The position numbers were made by a program, and so were the translations under genes. Of a stretch of 64,000 nucleotides of DNA, positions 26,173-34,648 are shown one piece after another. Every line of letters begins with the position of its first letter. Position 1 is the stretch's first letter. Origin of the DNA: Aminobacter carboxidus (lineage in GTDB: Bacteria; Pseudomonadota; Alphaproteobacteria; Rhizobiales; Rhizobiaceae); the NCBI RefSeq assembly GCF_014863355.1, contig NZ_JACZEP010000001.1, forward strand, positions 186,001 through 250,000. Reading direction: 5' to 3'. The notes under the pieces are model-generated. The model was given only the letters and a program-made list of their open reading frames with translations. It did no database searches and had not been told where the DNA came from.

Positions 26173-26754
26173 ATGAGCATTGCCGACCGCGTCCGCGTCA
26201 AGGATGTCACAGTCCTGTCCGATGACCGGTACTTGCTGAAGAAGACGGTATTCGAATACCGTCGCAATGATGGCGAATGGCAGGTCCAGAGCCGCGAGAC
26301 CTACGATCGCGGCAACGGCGCCACCATCCTGCTCTATGATCCCGCGCGCCGCACCGTCGTGCTCGTCAAGCAGTTCCGCTACCCGGCTTTCGTCAGCGGC
26401 TACGACGATTTTCTCATCGAAACGCCGGCCGGCCTGCTCGACAATGCCAGCCCCGAAGAGCGCATCAGGGCCGAAACCGAGGAGGAGACCGGATTCCGCG
26501 TCCGTGACGTGCGCCGTGTCTTCGAAGCTTTCATGAGCCCCGGTGCCGTCACCGAGCGGATCTATTTCTTCGTCGGCCGCTACGAACCCGGCGACCGCAT
26601 CTCCGAAGGCGGCGGCCATGAAGGCGAGGGCGAGGACATCGAAGTGCTCGAAGTCGACATCGACGAAGCGCTGGCCATGGTCGCCGACGGCCGCATCTGC
26701 GACGCCAAGACCATCATGCTGCTGCAGTACGCAGCACTGCACCTGCTGCGCTGA
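26173..26754 (+). CDS. NUDIX hydrolase, NudK (GDP-mannose pyrophosphatase)-like
   Basis: A 193-residue NUDIX protein very like E. coli NudK. The NUDIX region is GLLDNASPEERIRAETEEET followed by GF, with the glutamates that bind magnesium in place. After it come FEAFMSPGAVTERIYFFVG and the acidic GEGEDIEVLEV, both NudK features. The ending DAKTIMLLQYAALHLL is also shared. The ATG for MSIADRVRV is chosen over an upstream in-frame start. It likely hydrolyses GDP-mannose or a related nucleoside diphosphate sugar. Confidence 0.9.
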   Translation: MSIADRVRVKDVTVLSDDRYLLKKTVFEYRRNDGEWQVQSRETYDRGNGATILLYDPARRTVVLVKQFRYPAFVSGYDDFLIETPAGLLDNASPEERIRAETEEETGFRVRDVRRVFEAFMSPGAVTERIYFFVGRYEPGDRISEGGGHEGEGEDIEVLEVDIDEALAMVADGRICDAKTIMLLQYAALHLLR

Positions 26755-26784
26755 GCCGAGAGGAGAGGTAGGGCTTTGGGGGCT

Positions 26785-26804
26785 GCGGGCGGTCTGGCGC
26801 CCGC
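26785..26804 (+). terminator. hairpin after the NUDIX gene
   Basis: A 7-bp stem (GCGGGCG with CGCCCGC) and 6-base loop lie 30 bases after the NUDIX stop. It is the only structure in the first part of a 305-base gap. The last 60 bases of that gap hold the LexA-controlled promoter described separately. Confidence 0.45.
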
Positions 26805-26998
26805 TCCTGTACACGCCGACGCGCCCAGGTTTCCCAGTTCGCCCCGAGAGTAGTCGTGGCTCCTGCAAGCCGTACGCTCATCCGCGCCGACAGCCCGTCC
26901 GAGACAGCTGTCGAGAAGGAAAGCTCAAGCCATTCCCGCCTTCCGTGCCCAGGTGCTGCTCCCACGATAGCGAAATCGTTCGCCCTGTACTGGCGGTA

Positions 26999-27042
26999 TT
27001 GCACGCATGAGAACGCAAGCTTAATATGTTCTTGCTTTGTTC
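26999..27042 (+). promoter_or_regulatory. LexA-regulated (SOS) promoter
   Basis: A strong sigma-70-type promoter, TTGCAC - 17 bases - TAATAT, is followed directly by GTTC-TTGCTTT-GTTC at 27028-27042. GTTC-N7-GTTC is the established LexA box of alphaproteobacteria. Here it covers the expected transcription start and ends 17 bases before the start codon of the 2H phosphoesterase, the layout of a repressed SOS gene. Confidence 0.8.
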
Positions 27043-27059
27043 AATATCGAGAGAAGCGC

Positions 27060-27674
27060 ATGTCGGAACAGCTGCGGTTCGATTTTGGAACGACTTCGCT
27101 TGGCACGCGGCCGCCGTCTCGAGGGCGCACGCCCGTAGGAAAGCCTGACATGCTAATGTTCCGATTGTATCCGGGGCAGGACGTACCAATTGCGTCGGCA
27201 GTGTGTCGTACCCGCCGTGCCTACGGTCTGACGGCAAAGCCCTATGATGCGGACCAACGGCATGTCTCGCTGCTGTCGATCGGCAGCTATGAGGGCGTGA
27301 CGCTGCAGCTGATTGGGGATGCTGCGGCCGCGGCGTCGCAGGTAAGGTCGCCGGCTTTCGACCTTGCGTTCGACCGCATCGTCAGTTTCCGCAACGGACG
27401 GCCGAAACCGTTGGTGATGCTGTGCGGTGAGGGCGCCAACAAAGTGGTCGAACTGGTGAATAGGATTGCCAAGGCCCTGAATGGTTTCGGCTTCGGAGTT
27501 CGTCTTCGCTCTGGTTTCGTGCCTCATTGCACGGTGCTCCGGGACGACAGGCTTGTCCCGGAAGTCAGTCTCGACCGGCCGATCATTTCCAGTATGCGGG
27601 AGTTCAGTCTGGAGCACAGCACAAACGGCGGCCGTCTGCGTCTGCGGATCGGCCGCTGGCCTCTGCTTGGCTGA
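27060..27674 (+). CDS. 2H phosphoesterase (2'-5' RNA ligase-like), SOS-regulated
   Basis: A 204-residue protein with the two HxT/S motifs of the 2H superfamily: RHVSLLSI near residue 67 and PHCTVLRD near residue 159. LigT-like members open cyclic phosphates or join/cleave 2'-5' RNA bonds. The N-terminal ~35 residues (EQLRFDFGTTSLGTRPPSRG) are polar and basic and probably disordered. The start follows GAGAGAAGCGC. A LexA box sits over its promoter, so expression should rise after DNA damage. An RNA-end enzyme in the SOS response would be of interest. Confidence 0.85.
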   Translation: MSEQLRFDFGTTSLGTRPPSRGRTPVGKPDMLMFRLYPGQDVPIASAVCRTRRAYGLTAKPYDADQRHVSLLSIGSYEGVTLQLIGDAAAAASQVRSPAFDLAFDRIVSFRNGRPKPLVMLCGEGANKVVELVNRIAKALNGFGFGVRLRSGFVPHCTVLRDDRLVPEVSLDRPIISSMREFSLEHSTNGGRLRLRIGRWPLLG

Positions 27675-27676
27675 TC

Positions 27677-29119
27677 TCAGCTTGCCGGCAGCGGCTGGCG
27701 CGCGTTGCGCCAGAATTCCTGCGGCTCTTCCAGCAGATGTGTCAGCCCGACGCGCTCGAAGGCAAGCGCTGCCTGTTCGGCGGCGTCTGCCAGGATGTCG
27801 TCAGCGTCAAGATGATCGGTCTTGCGTCCACGCATCAGCACTTTGCCGTTGACGATGACGGTGTCGACGTCGGCGGCGTTGGCGAAATGGGCGATGCGCG
27901 TCACCGGCATCACCGGAGGATAGAGATGCGGCTTGCGCATGTCGACAAGAACGATGTCGGCCTTCTTGCCCGTTTCCAGTGACCCGAGTTCGCTTTCCAG
28001 TCCGAGTGCTCGGGCGGCATCGATCGTCGCCATCTCGATGGTCTTGCCGGGCGGCAGATAGGCCGGGTCGCGGAAGTGGCGGCGGTGGTAGTGCATGCAC
28101 TGCGCCATGTGGCGGAACATGTCATAGCCGCGGTCGGGTGCTGCGGCGTCCGAGCCGAGGCAGACATTGATGCCGGCCTCGATCAGCTCCGGTACCGGGC
28201 AGCGGCCATAGACCGACATGATGGCGCTCGGATTATGGATGATCGACGCGCCCGTCTCCTTGAGCGCGGCAAAATCTTCCTCGGTGAGGTCGACGCTGTG
28301 ACCCAGAAGCGCGAACTCACCGAGGACACCAAGATCGCGCGCCAGCGCGATCGAACCGTCGCGGTGGCCGTCCTGGGTGAACAGCACGTTCTTGCGACGG
28401 CGCAAATCCATCACCGCTTCGCCCATCGCAACGACCTGCTGGCGGGCGTCGGCATCGGCCACCTGCGTGGCGTAGTAGACCGGCATGACCAGGCACACGC
28501 CGGTGCCGCGGTTAAGCAGGTCGTTCCAGCGGTCGATCAGGGTCTCGCTGACTTCGAGCTGGCGCTCGAACGACACGGTCACGTCCCTGGACTGTCCGGT
28601 CTCCGAAAACTGGCGATAGGTTTTGGGGAAGGGCGGCCGGCCCGGTCCCACCGCCATGAAGGTGCGCAGGCCGGATTCGGCCGTCGCTCCGCTGTGCGCG
28701 TCGCCGAAGGTCGGATCGTCGGTGCGGTAGATGTCGGCGCCGCCACCGAGCAGCGTCATACCAGTGGTGATGCCGCCGCGCAGCCTTTCGAGCTGGGTCA
28801 TGCGCGCTTCGGCGCGCCAGAAGGCCGGCGTCGAACCGCGCGCATAAATCTCTTCGCAGGCCTCGAACCAGGTGTCGACGCCGGCGCCCGCATTGCGCAC
28901 CAGCCCGTGGCCGGCATGCGAGTGGCTGTCGATCAGACCCGGCATCGCCACCATGCCGGTACCGTCGATGATCTCCCTGGCACCGGTCGGTTCGGCGTCG
29001 CCTTCGTTGCCGATGGCGCTGATGCGGTCACCGCTGATCGCTATCCAGGCGCGCTCGATCACCCGCCGTTTCGGGTCGACGGTAATCGCTGTCACGTTGC
29101 GAACGAGGATGTCTGCCAT
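27677..29119 (-). CDS. amidohydrolase, cytosine deaminase/TRZ-ATZ-like
   Basis: A 480-residue metal-dependent hydrolase of the COG0402 (aminohydrolase) type. It opens ILVRNVTAITVDPKRRVIE. The metal motif is HSHAGHG near residue 65, with further ligands in FTQDGHRDGS, LLGHSVDLT and CLGSDAAAPD. The spacing matches enzymes that deaminate or dechlorinate heterocycles. It is the leftward partner of an FCD-type regulator and lies back to back with a peptide ABC operon, so its substrate is perhaps a small imported amide or heterocycle. Its stop lies 2 bases from the convergent 2H phosphoesterase stop. Confidence 0.87.
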   Translation of the reverse strand: MADILVRNVTAITVDPKRRVIERAWIAISGDRISAIGNEGDAEPTGAREIIDGTGMVAMPGLIDSHSHAGHGLVRNAGAGVDTWFEACEEIYARGSTPAFWRAEARMTQLERLRGGITTGMTLLGGGADIYRTDDPTFGDAHSGATAESGLRTFMAVGPGRPPFPKTYRQFSETGQSRDVTVSFERQLEVSETLIDRWNDLLNRGTGVCLVMPVYYATQVADADARQQVVAMGEAVMDLRRRKNVLFTQDGHRDGSIALARDLGVLGEFALLGHSVDLTEEDFAALKETGASIIHNPSAIMSVYGRCPVPELIEAGINVCLGSDAAAPDRGYDMFRHMAQCMHYHRRHFRDPAYLPPGKTIEMATIDAARALGLESELGSLETGKKADIVLVDMRKPHLYPPVMPVTRIAHFANAADVDTVIVNGKVLMRGRKTDHLDADDILADAAEQAALAFERVGLTHLLEEPQEFWRNARQPLPAS

Positions 29120-29185
29120 GGCGTCTGCCTTCCAAATGTCGTCCGGGCATGACCCCGAAGCCGTGGATCACGCTTTGATGGGGCA

Positions 29186-29875
29186 CTAGAGCCCCAATAT
29201 GTCTTCCAGGTCACGTGCGACCACGCGGTCGCTTTCGAGGTCGAGCTGGTTTTCGATGTGGGCGAGGTGGTGGTGCATCACGGCCAGCGCCTTCTTGGCG
29301 TCGCGCGCGGTGATGCTCTGGACGATCGCCGCATGTTCGTCGGGGCCGCAGCTCTGGATTTCCTTCTGCTGGTACATCGCCATGATAAGCGACGTACGAG
29401 AAACCAGGTCGCGCAGCAGCGAGGCGAGGATCTGCGACCGCGCCAGCTCGGCGATCAGCATGTGGAAGGAGCCCGACAGGCGGATGGCGCCGGCGACGTC
29501 ACCGCTGAGGTGCGCCCTGCGCTCCTGGTCGACATGTTCGCCAAGCCTGGCGATGCCGTCCGGGTCGATCGTCGCGCATAGCCGCTCGACAAGGCGCTCC
29601 TCGATGGTGCGGCGGGCGAAGAAGACGTCACGGGCTTCTTCGATCGACGGTTTGGATACAAAAGCGCCACGATTTGGAACCAATGTGATCAGGCCGTCTC
29701 GCGCCAAGTTCTGAAGAACCTGCCGAATGCGTGCCCGGCTGGCGGAAAAGATATCGGAGAGCTGCTCTTCCTTGAGCCGTGTTCCCGGACCGACCTGGCG
29801 CTCCGCGATGGCATTCCAGATCTTTTCGTAGATTTCCTGATCGGTCGCGTGTCGATTGCCGGCCTCAATGTCCAT
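29186..29875 (-). CDS. GntR-family regulator, FadR/FCD subfamily
   Basis: A 229-residue regulator. A winged helix occupies residues ~12-75 (EQLSDIFSASRARIRQVLQN, then GLITLVPNRGAFVSKPS), followed by an all-helical FCD domain with metal-binding-type histidines (SGSFHMLIAELA near residue 138, and LAVMHHHLAHIEN near the end). It is divergent from the peptide ABC operon and upstream of the amidohydrolase gene on the same strand, so it probably controls both. The palindromic half-sites in the shared promoter fit GntR binding. Confidence 0.9.
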   Translation of the reverse strand: MDIEAGNRHATDQEIYEKIWNAIAERQVGPGTRLKEEQLSDIFSASRARIRQVLQNLARDGLITLVPNRGAFVSKPSIEEARDVFFARRTIEERLVERLCATIDPDGIARLGEHVDQERRAHLSGDVAGAIRLSGSFHMLIAELARSQILASLLRDLVSRTSLIMAMYQQKEIQSCGPDEHAAIVQSITARDAKKALAVMHHHLAHIENQLDLESDRVVARDLEDILGL

Positions 29876-29942
29876 GCAGCCCTCCTCCCAGTGGGCCCAG
29901 ACATCCAGCCCTCAACCCTATTGAATCTCAATTCGCCTATAA

Positions 29943-29976
29943 GTCAACAAATTTGTCGACAATGATTGTTGACAAT
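29943..29976. promoter_or_regulatory. overlapping operator sites between GntR regulator and peptide ABC operon
   Basis: Four copies of the half-site GTCRACAA occur in alternating orientation within 34 bases: GTCAACAA at 29943, TTGTCGAC at 29953, GTCGACAA at 29955 and TTGTTGAC at 29966. They form a perfect palindrome, TTGTCGACAA, and the repeat ATTGT-TG-ACAAT. The array lies in the 195-base divergent promoter, as expected for an FCD-type GntR operator. Confidence 0.55.
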
Positions 29977-30070
29977 AATTGGATACGATGTCAGCGTGAA
30001 GTGGATGGAGCCTAGAGGCGCCCTGCAATATGAAGGCGCGGGTCCACTGTTCTGAAACGGGAGGAGTTAC

Positions 30071-31642
30071 ATGAGGAAGTTCCTGCTCGCGGCCACCGCC
30101 GCGGCCTTGGTCCAGCTTGGCCTGATGGGCAATGCGAGTGCCGCCGAACTGCGCTACGCCGCTGCCGGCGACATTTACGGGCTCGACCCGGATTCGATGA
30201 CCGACAGCTTCTCGAACAATTTCCTGTCCCACATCTACGAGCCGCTCGTCCGCTACAACAAGGAGCTGAAGATCGAGCCGGCGCTGGCCCTGTCCTGGGA
30301 AGTCGTCAAGCCCGACGTCGTCCGCTTCAAGCTGCGCCAGGGCGTCAAGTTCCATGACGGTGCCGATTTCGGTGCCGACGACGTCGTCATGTCGCTGATG
30401 CGCGCCGTCGACGAAAACTCGCCGATCAAGGGCAACCTGCCGGCGCTGAAATCGGTCGAGAAGATCGACGACTACACCGTCGACCTGCACCTTGCCGGCC
30501 CGACGCCGCTGCTCAACAACTACCTCACCAACATTGCCGTCTTCGACGCCGGCTGGCTGGAGAACAACAACGCGGTCAAGCCGATCAATGCCGAGCTCGG
30601 CCAGGAAGGCTACACCTCGACCCACGCCAACGGCACCGGTCCGTTCAAGCTCGAAAGCCGCCGCCCCGACGCCCAGACCGTGCTGGTCGCCAATGAAGGC
30701 TGGTGGGACAAGCCGCAGCACAACCTGACCAAGATCATCTTCACCCCGATCGCCTCCGACGCCACCCGCGTCGCGGCACTTCTATCGGGCGAGGTCGACA
30801 TCATCACCCCGTCGCCGCTGCAGGATGCCAAGCGCATCGCCGCCAATCCGGGCACCAAGGTGCTGGAGAACCCGGGCCTGCGCACGATCATGATGAACTT
30901 CAACATGCGCGACAAGCTCGTCGACGGCAATGTCGAGGGCAATCCGTTCAAGGACGCGCGTGTCCGCAAGGCGGTCTACCAGGCCATCAACATGGATCTG
31001 GTCCGCGACAAGATCATGCGCGGCAAGTCGCGCGTCTCCGGCATGCAGATCGCGCCTGAGGTGCCTGGCTTCGACGCCAAGCTCAACGAGCGTTTCCCCT
31101 ACGATCCGGCTGCCGCCAAGGCGCTGCTGACCGAGGCCGGTTATCCCGACGGCTTCCAGTTCAACATGAACTGTCCCAACGATGCCTACGTCAACGACGA
31201 GGAAGTCTGCCAGGCGATGACGGCGATGCTGGCCCAGGTCGGCCTCAACGCCAAGCTGGTCACCGAGGCCCGCACGCTGCACTTCAAGAAGGCGCAGGAA
31301 GGCCAGACCGACATGTTCATGATCGGTTGGGCGACGCTGCCGATGCTCGATGGTTTCTCTGTGCTGTCGGCCATGCTGCACTCGCCCGAAGAGAAGCTCG
31401 GCACCTGGAACCCCGGCGGCTACACGAACGCCAAGGTCGACGAGCTGGTCAAGAAGATCGACGTCGAGCTCGACGAAACCAAGCGCCGCGAAATGATGGT
31501 CGAAGCCTTCGCCATCACCGAGCAGGAAGTCGCCTGGCTGCCGCTGCACCAGCAGCCGCTGTCCTGGGCGGTGCGTGACAATGTCGAGGTCGTCCAGACC
31601 GCCGACGATCTGCTCCGCCTCTGGTACGTCAACGTCAAGTAA
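30071..31642 (+). CDS. peptide ABC transporter substrate-binding protein (family 5)
   Basis: A 523-residue SBP_bac_5 protein. The Sec signal peptide FLLAATAAALVQLGLMGNAS ends at AAE. The mature part reads LRYAAAGDIYGLDPDSMTDS, then the family segment GVKFHDGADFGADDVVMSL. Unlike the other binding protein in this window it has no twin-arginine motif. The ATG follows CGGGAGGAG. It opens the second peptide transporter operon and is divergent from the GntR regulator. Confidence 0.94.
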   Translation: MRKFLLAATAAALVQLGLMGNASAAELRYAAAGDIYGLDPDSMTDSFSNNFLSHIYEPLVRYNKELKIEPALALSWEVVKPDVVRFKLRQGVKFHDGADFGADDVVMSLMRAVDENSPIKGNLPALKSVEKIDDYTVDLHLAGPTPLLNNYLTNIAVFDAGWLENNNAVKPINAELGQEGYTSTHANGTGPFKLESRRPDAQTVLVANEGWWDKPQHNLTKIIFTPIASDATRVAALLSGEVDIITPSPLQDAKRIAANPGTKVLENPGLRTIMMNFNMRDKLVDGNVEGNPFKDARVRKAVYQAINMDLVRDKIMRGKSRVSGMQIAPEVPGFDAKLNERFPYDPAAAKALLTEAGYPDGFQFNMNCPNDAYVNDEEVCQAMTAMLAQVGLNAKLVTEARTLHFKKAQEGQTDMFMIGWATLPMLDGFSVLSAMLHSPEEKLGTWNPGGYTNAKVDELVKKIDVELDETKRREMMVEAFAITEQEVAWLPLHQQPLSWAVRDNVEVVQTADDLLRLWYVNVK

Positions 31643-31737
31643 CTCGAACCGGGTCCCTGTCCGCCTAGGGCAGGGGCCTTTCGCTACCGGCAAGCCCGCC
31701 GCAACGAAGCGGGCCCACCTCCAAGGGAGTTGCGACG

Positions 31738-32730
31738 ATGTTCGTATTCCTCGTCCGCCGTCTGCTGCAGGCCGTTATGGTCATGCTCGCCGTGGCGTTC
31801 ATCGCCTTCCTGATGTTCCGCTATCTCGGCGATCCGGTGAACAACATCGTCTCCCAGGATGCGACCCAGCAGCAGCGCGAAGAGGTGCGTCAGCGCCTGG
31901 GCCTCGATGATCCGATGGCCATCCAGTACGGCCGTTTCGTCATCAATGCCGCCAAGGGCGACTTCGGCGTTTCCTATCGCAACAGCCGTCCGGTCAGCGC
32001 ACTGCTCGCCGAACGCCTCCCGGCCACCGCCGAACTGGTTCTGGTCGCCGCCCTGCTGTCGCTGGTGCTCGGCATTCCGCTCGGCATCTACACCGCGCTG
32101 AAGCCGCGAGGGGTGCTCAGCCAGGGGCTGCAGATCATGTCGCTGATCGGCATTTCGCTGCCTACCTTCGTCACCGGCATCCTGCTCATCCTCGTCTTCT
32201 CGGTCTGGCTCGGCTGGCTGCCGTCCTTCGGCCGTGGCGACGTCATCGACATCGGCTGGTGGTCGACCGGTTTCCTCACCGCCTCCGGCCTCAAGGCGCT
32301 GATCCTGCCATCCTTCATGCTTTGCCTGTTCCAGCTGACGCTGATCATGCGGCTGGTCCGCGCCGAGATGCTGGAGGTGCTGCGCGCCGACTACATCAAG
32401 TTCGCCAAGGCACGCGGCCTCAAGAACCGCGCCATCCATTTCCGCCATGCGCTCAAGAACACGCTGATCCCCGTCGTCACCATCTTCGGGCTTCAGCTCG
32501 GCGGCCTCATCGCCTTCGCCATCATCACCGAGACGGTGTTCCAGTGGCCAGGCATGGGCGCGTTGTTCATCCAGGCCGTCAACTTCACCGACGTGCCGGT
32601 CATGGCGGCCTATCTCGTCATGGTCTCGCTGATCTTCGTCATCATCAACACCAGCGTCGACCTTCTCTACAACGTCATCGATCCGCGCCTTCGCACCGAT
32701 CCGACCCGGGCATCCGGGAAGGGCGCCTGA
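31738..32730 (+). CDS. peptide ABC transporter permease (DppB-type)
   Basis: A 330-residue permease with about six hydrophobic segments. The N-terminal part carries LGDPVNNIVSQDATQQQREE, typical of the periplasmic loop of DppB proteins. The coupling loop is KARGLKNRAIHFRHALKNTL and the C-terminal region is NVIDPRLRTD. The 95-base gap before it is the widest in the operon and may allow extra binding-protein transcript. Confidence 0.93.
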   Translation: MFVFLVRRLLQAVMVMLAVAFIAFLMFRYLGDPVNNIVSQDATQQQREEVRQRLGLDDPMAIQYGRFVINAAKGDFGVSYRNSRPVSALLAERLPATAELVLVAALLSLVLGIPLGIYTALKPRGVLSQGLQIMSLIGISLPTFVTGILLILVFSVWLGWLPSFGRGDVIDIGWWSTGFLTASGLKALILPSFMLCLFQLTLIMRLVRAEMLEVLRADYIKFAKARGLKNRAIHFRHALKNTLIPVVTIFGLQLGGLIAFAIITETVFQWPGMGALFIQAVNFTDVPVMAAYLVMVSLIFVIINTSVDLLYNVIDPRLRTDPTRASGKGA

Positions 32731-32739
32731 CGGGAACCC

Positions 32740-33675
32740 ATGACCATGAGTGACACTTCCTTTGCCGGGCGTCTGCGCAGCTTCGCCGACAGCGACCTGT
32801 TCTACTCGTTCCGCCGTTCGAAAACGACGGTCATCGCCGCTGCCGCGCTTGCGCTGCTGTTTTTCGGGGCGATCTTCGCGCCTGTCATCGCGCCCTTCGA
32901 CCCGTTCGACATCGCTCATCTCAACCTGCTCGACAGCGAATTACCGCCGGCCTGGATGGAAGGTTCCAACTCGGCCTACTGGCTCGGCACCGACACCCAG
33001 GCGCGAGACGTGCTGTCGTCGATCCTCTACGGCCTGCGCATCTCGCTCTTCGTCGGCTTCGCCTCGGTCATCCTCGCTGCCGTGCTCGGCGTCTTCCTCG
33101 GCCTGGTCGGCGGCTTCGTCGGCGGTATCGTCGACGCCGTCATCATGCGGGTCGCCGACGTCCTGCTGAGCTTCCCGGCGATCCTGGTTGCGCTGCTCAT
33201 CAACGGTGTCATGCGTGGCATCCTCCCCGCCAACCAGCACGAGAGCGCGGCCATCCTCGTTCTCGTGCTGGCCATCGGGCTCACCAACTGGGTGCAATAT
33301 GCCCGCACCGTGCGCGGCTCGACGCTGGTCGAGCGCCAGCGCGAATACGTCCAGGCAGCCCGCACCATCGGTGTCGGCCGGCTGCGCATCATGCTCACCC
33401 ACATCCTGCCCAACGTACTCGGCCCGGTGCTGGTCATCGCCACCATCAATCTCGGCATGGCGGTGCTGACGGAAGCGACGCTGTCCTTCCTCGGTGTCGG
33501 CATGCCGGCGACCCAGCCCTCGCTCGGCACGCTCATCCGCGTCGGCAACGAGTACCTGTTCTCCGGCATCTGGTGGGTCGTCATCTTCCCGTCGGCAACG
33601 CTCGCCGTGCTGGTCCTCGCCGTCAACCTGATCGGCGACTGGCTGCGCGACGCCCTCAATCCGAAGCTGAGGTAA
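32740..33675 (+). CDS. peptide ABC transporter permease (DppC-type)
   Basis: A 311-residue permease. It has an N-terminal OppC_N-like helix, then the conserved LGTDTQARDVLSSILYGLRI region, the coupling loop AARTIGVGRLRIMLTHILPN, and the end GDWLRDALNPKLR. A second ATG two codons in (MSDTSFAG) is an equally good start. Confidence 0.93.
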   Translation: MTMSDTSFAGRLRSFADSDLFYSFRRSKTTVIAAAALALLFFGAIFAPVIAPFDPFDIAHLNLLDSELPPAWMEGSNSAYWLGTDTQARDVLSSILYGLRISLFVGFASVILAAVLGVFLGLVGGFVGGIVDAVIMRVADVLLSFPAILVALLINGVMRGILPANQHESAAILVLVLAIGLTNWVQYARTVRGSTLVERQREYVQAARTIGVGRLRIMLTHILPNVLGPVLVIATINLGMAVLTEATLSFLGVGMPATQPSLGTLIRVGNEYLFSGIWWVVIFPSATLAVLVLAVNLIGDWLRDALNPKLR

Positions 33676-33679
33676 GGCC

Positions 33680-34648
33680 ATGGCCCTGCTCGAAGTCGAA
33701 AACCTGAAAGTCGAGTTCCCCACCCGCAAGGGCGTTCTCACCGCCGTCGACAATGTCTCGTTCAACGTTGAACAGGGCGAAATCCTCGGCGTGGTCGGCG
33801 AATCCGGCGCCGGCAAGTCGATGACCGGTGCTGCCGTCATCGGCCTGCTCGAGCCGCCCGGCCGCATCGGCGGCGGCCAGATCCGTCTCGACGGCAAGCG
33901 CATCGACAACCTGTCGCCCGACGAGATGCGCAAGATCCGCGGCCGCCACATCGGCGCGATCTTCCAGGACCCGCTGACCAGCCTCAACCCGCTGTTCACC
34001 GTCGGCGAGCAGCTTGTCGAGACGATCCGCACGCATCTGCCGATGTCGGCGGCGGACGCCAAGAAGCGCGCCATCGGCTGGCTCGCCGAAGTCGGCATCC
34101 CCGCACCCGACCGGCGCTTCGACCAGTATCCGCACCAGTTCTCGGGCGGTATGCGCCAGCGCGTGGTCATCGCCTTGGCATTGTGCGCCGAGCCGAGACT
34201 GATCATCGCTGACGAGCCGACGACAGCACTCGACGTCTCGGTGCAGGCGCAGATCATCGCGCTGCTCAAGCGGGTCTGCCGCGAGCGCAATGCGGCCGCG
34301 ATCCTCGTCACTCACGACATGGGCGTCATCGCAGAAACCGCCGACCGGGTCGCGGTGATGTATGCCGGGCGCCTCGCCGAGATCGGCCCTGTGGCGCACG
34401 TGCTGCAGAAGCCGAGCCATCCCTACACGGCCGGCCTGATGGGCTCGATCCCGCGCGTCGGGCCACGGCCCAAGCGGCTGATCCAGATCGAAGGCTCGAT
34501 GCCACGTCTGACCGACATCCCCAGCGGCTGCGCCTTCAACCCGCGCTGCCCCAAGGTCTTTGCCGAATGCCACCGCATCAGGCCCGAACTGCGCCCGGTC
34601 GCCGACGGTGCTGCCGCCTGCCTGCTCTATGAAGGGGTGACGCAATGA
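33680..34648 (+). CDS. peptide ABC transporter ATP-binding protein (DppD-type)
   Basis: A 322-residue ATPase. Walker A is GESGAGKSM (Met in place of the usual Ser/Thr partner), the signature is [16 protein letters not shown], and Walker B is [14 protein letters not shown] full oligopeptide-transporter C-terminal domain with FNPRCPKVFAEC is present; its cysteines can hold an iron-sulfur cluster in DppD relatives. It overlaps the next gene by 4 bases (ATGA). Confidence 0.93.
   Translation: MALLEVENLKVEFPTRKGVLTAVDNVSFNVEQGEILGVVGESGAGKSMTGAAVIGLLEPPGRIGGGQIRLDGKRIDNLSPDEMRKIRGRHIGAIFQDPLTSLNPLFTVGEQLVETIRTHLPMSAADAKKRAIGWLAEVGIPAPDRRFDQYPHQFSGGMRQRVVIALALCAEPRLIIADEPTTALDVSVQAQIIALLKRVCRERNAAAILVTHDMGVIAETADRVAVMYAGRLAEIGPVAHVLQKPSHPYTAGLMGSIPRVGPRPKRLIQIEGSMPRLTDIPSGCAFNPRCPKVFAECHRIRPELRPVADGAAACLLYEGVTQ

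Noticed and set aside
30782-31693. A 303-codon minus-strand frame over the second peptide-binding protein gene
   Set aside because: Antisense to a complete SBP_bac_5 gene, with no ribosome site and no domain.
32941-34311. A 456-codon minus-strand frame over the DppC/DppD-type genes
   Set aside because: It crosses two well-supported transporter genes and its translation is Arg/Asp/Gly-rich with no motifs.
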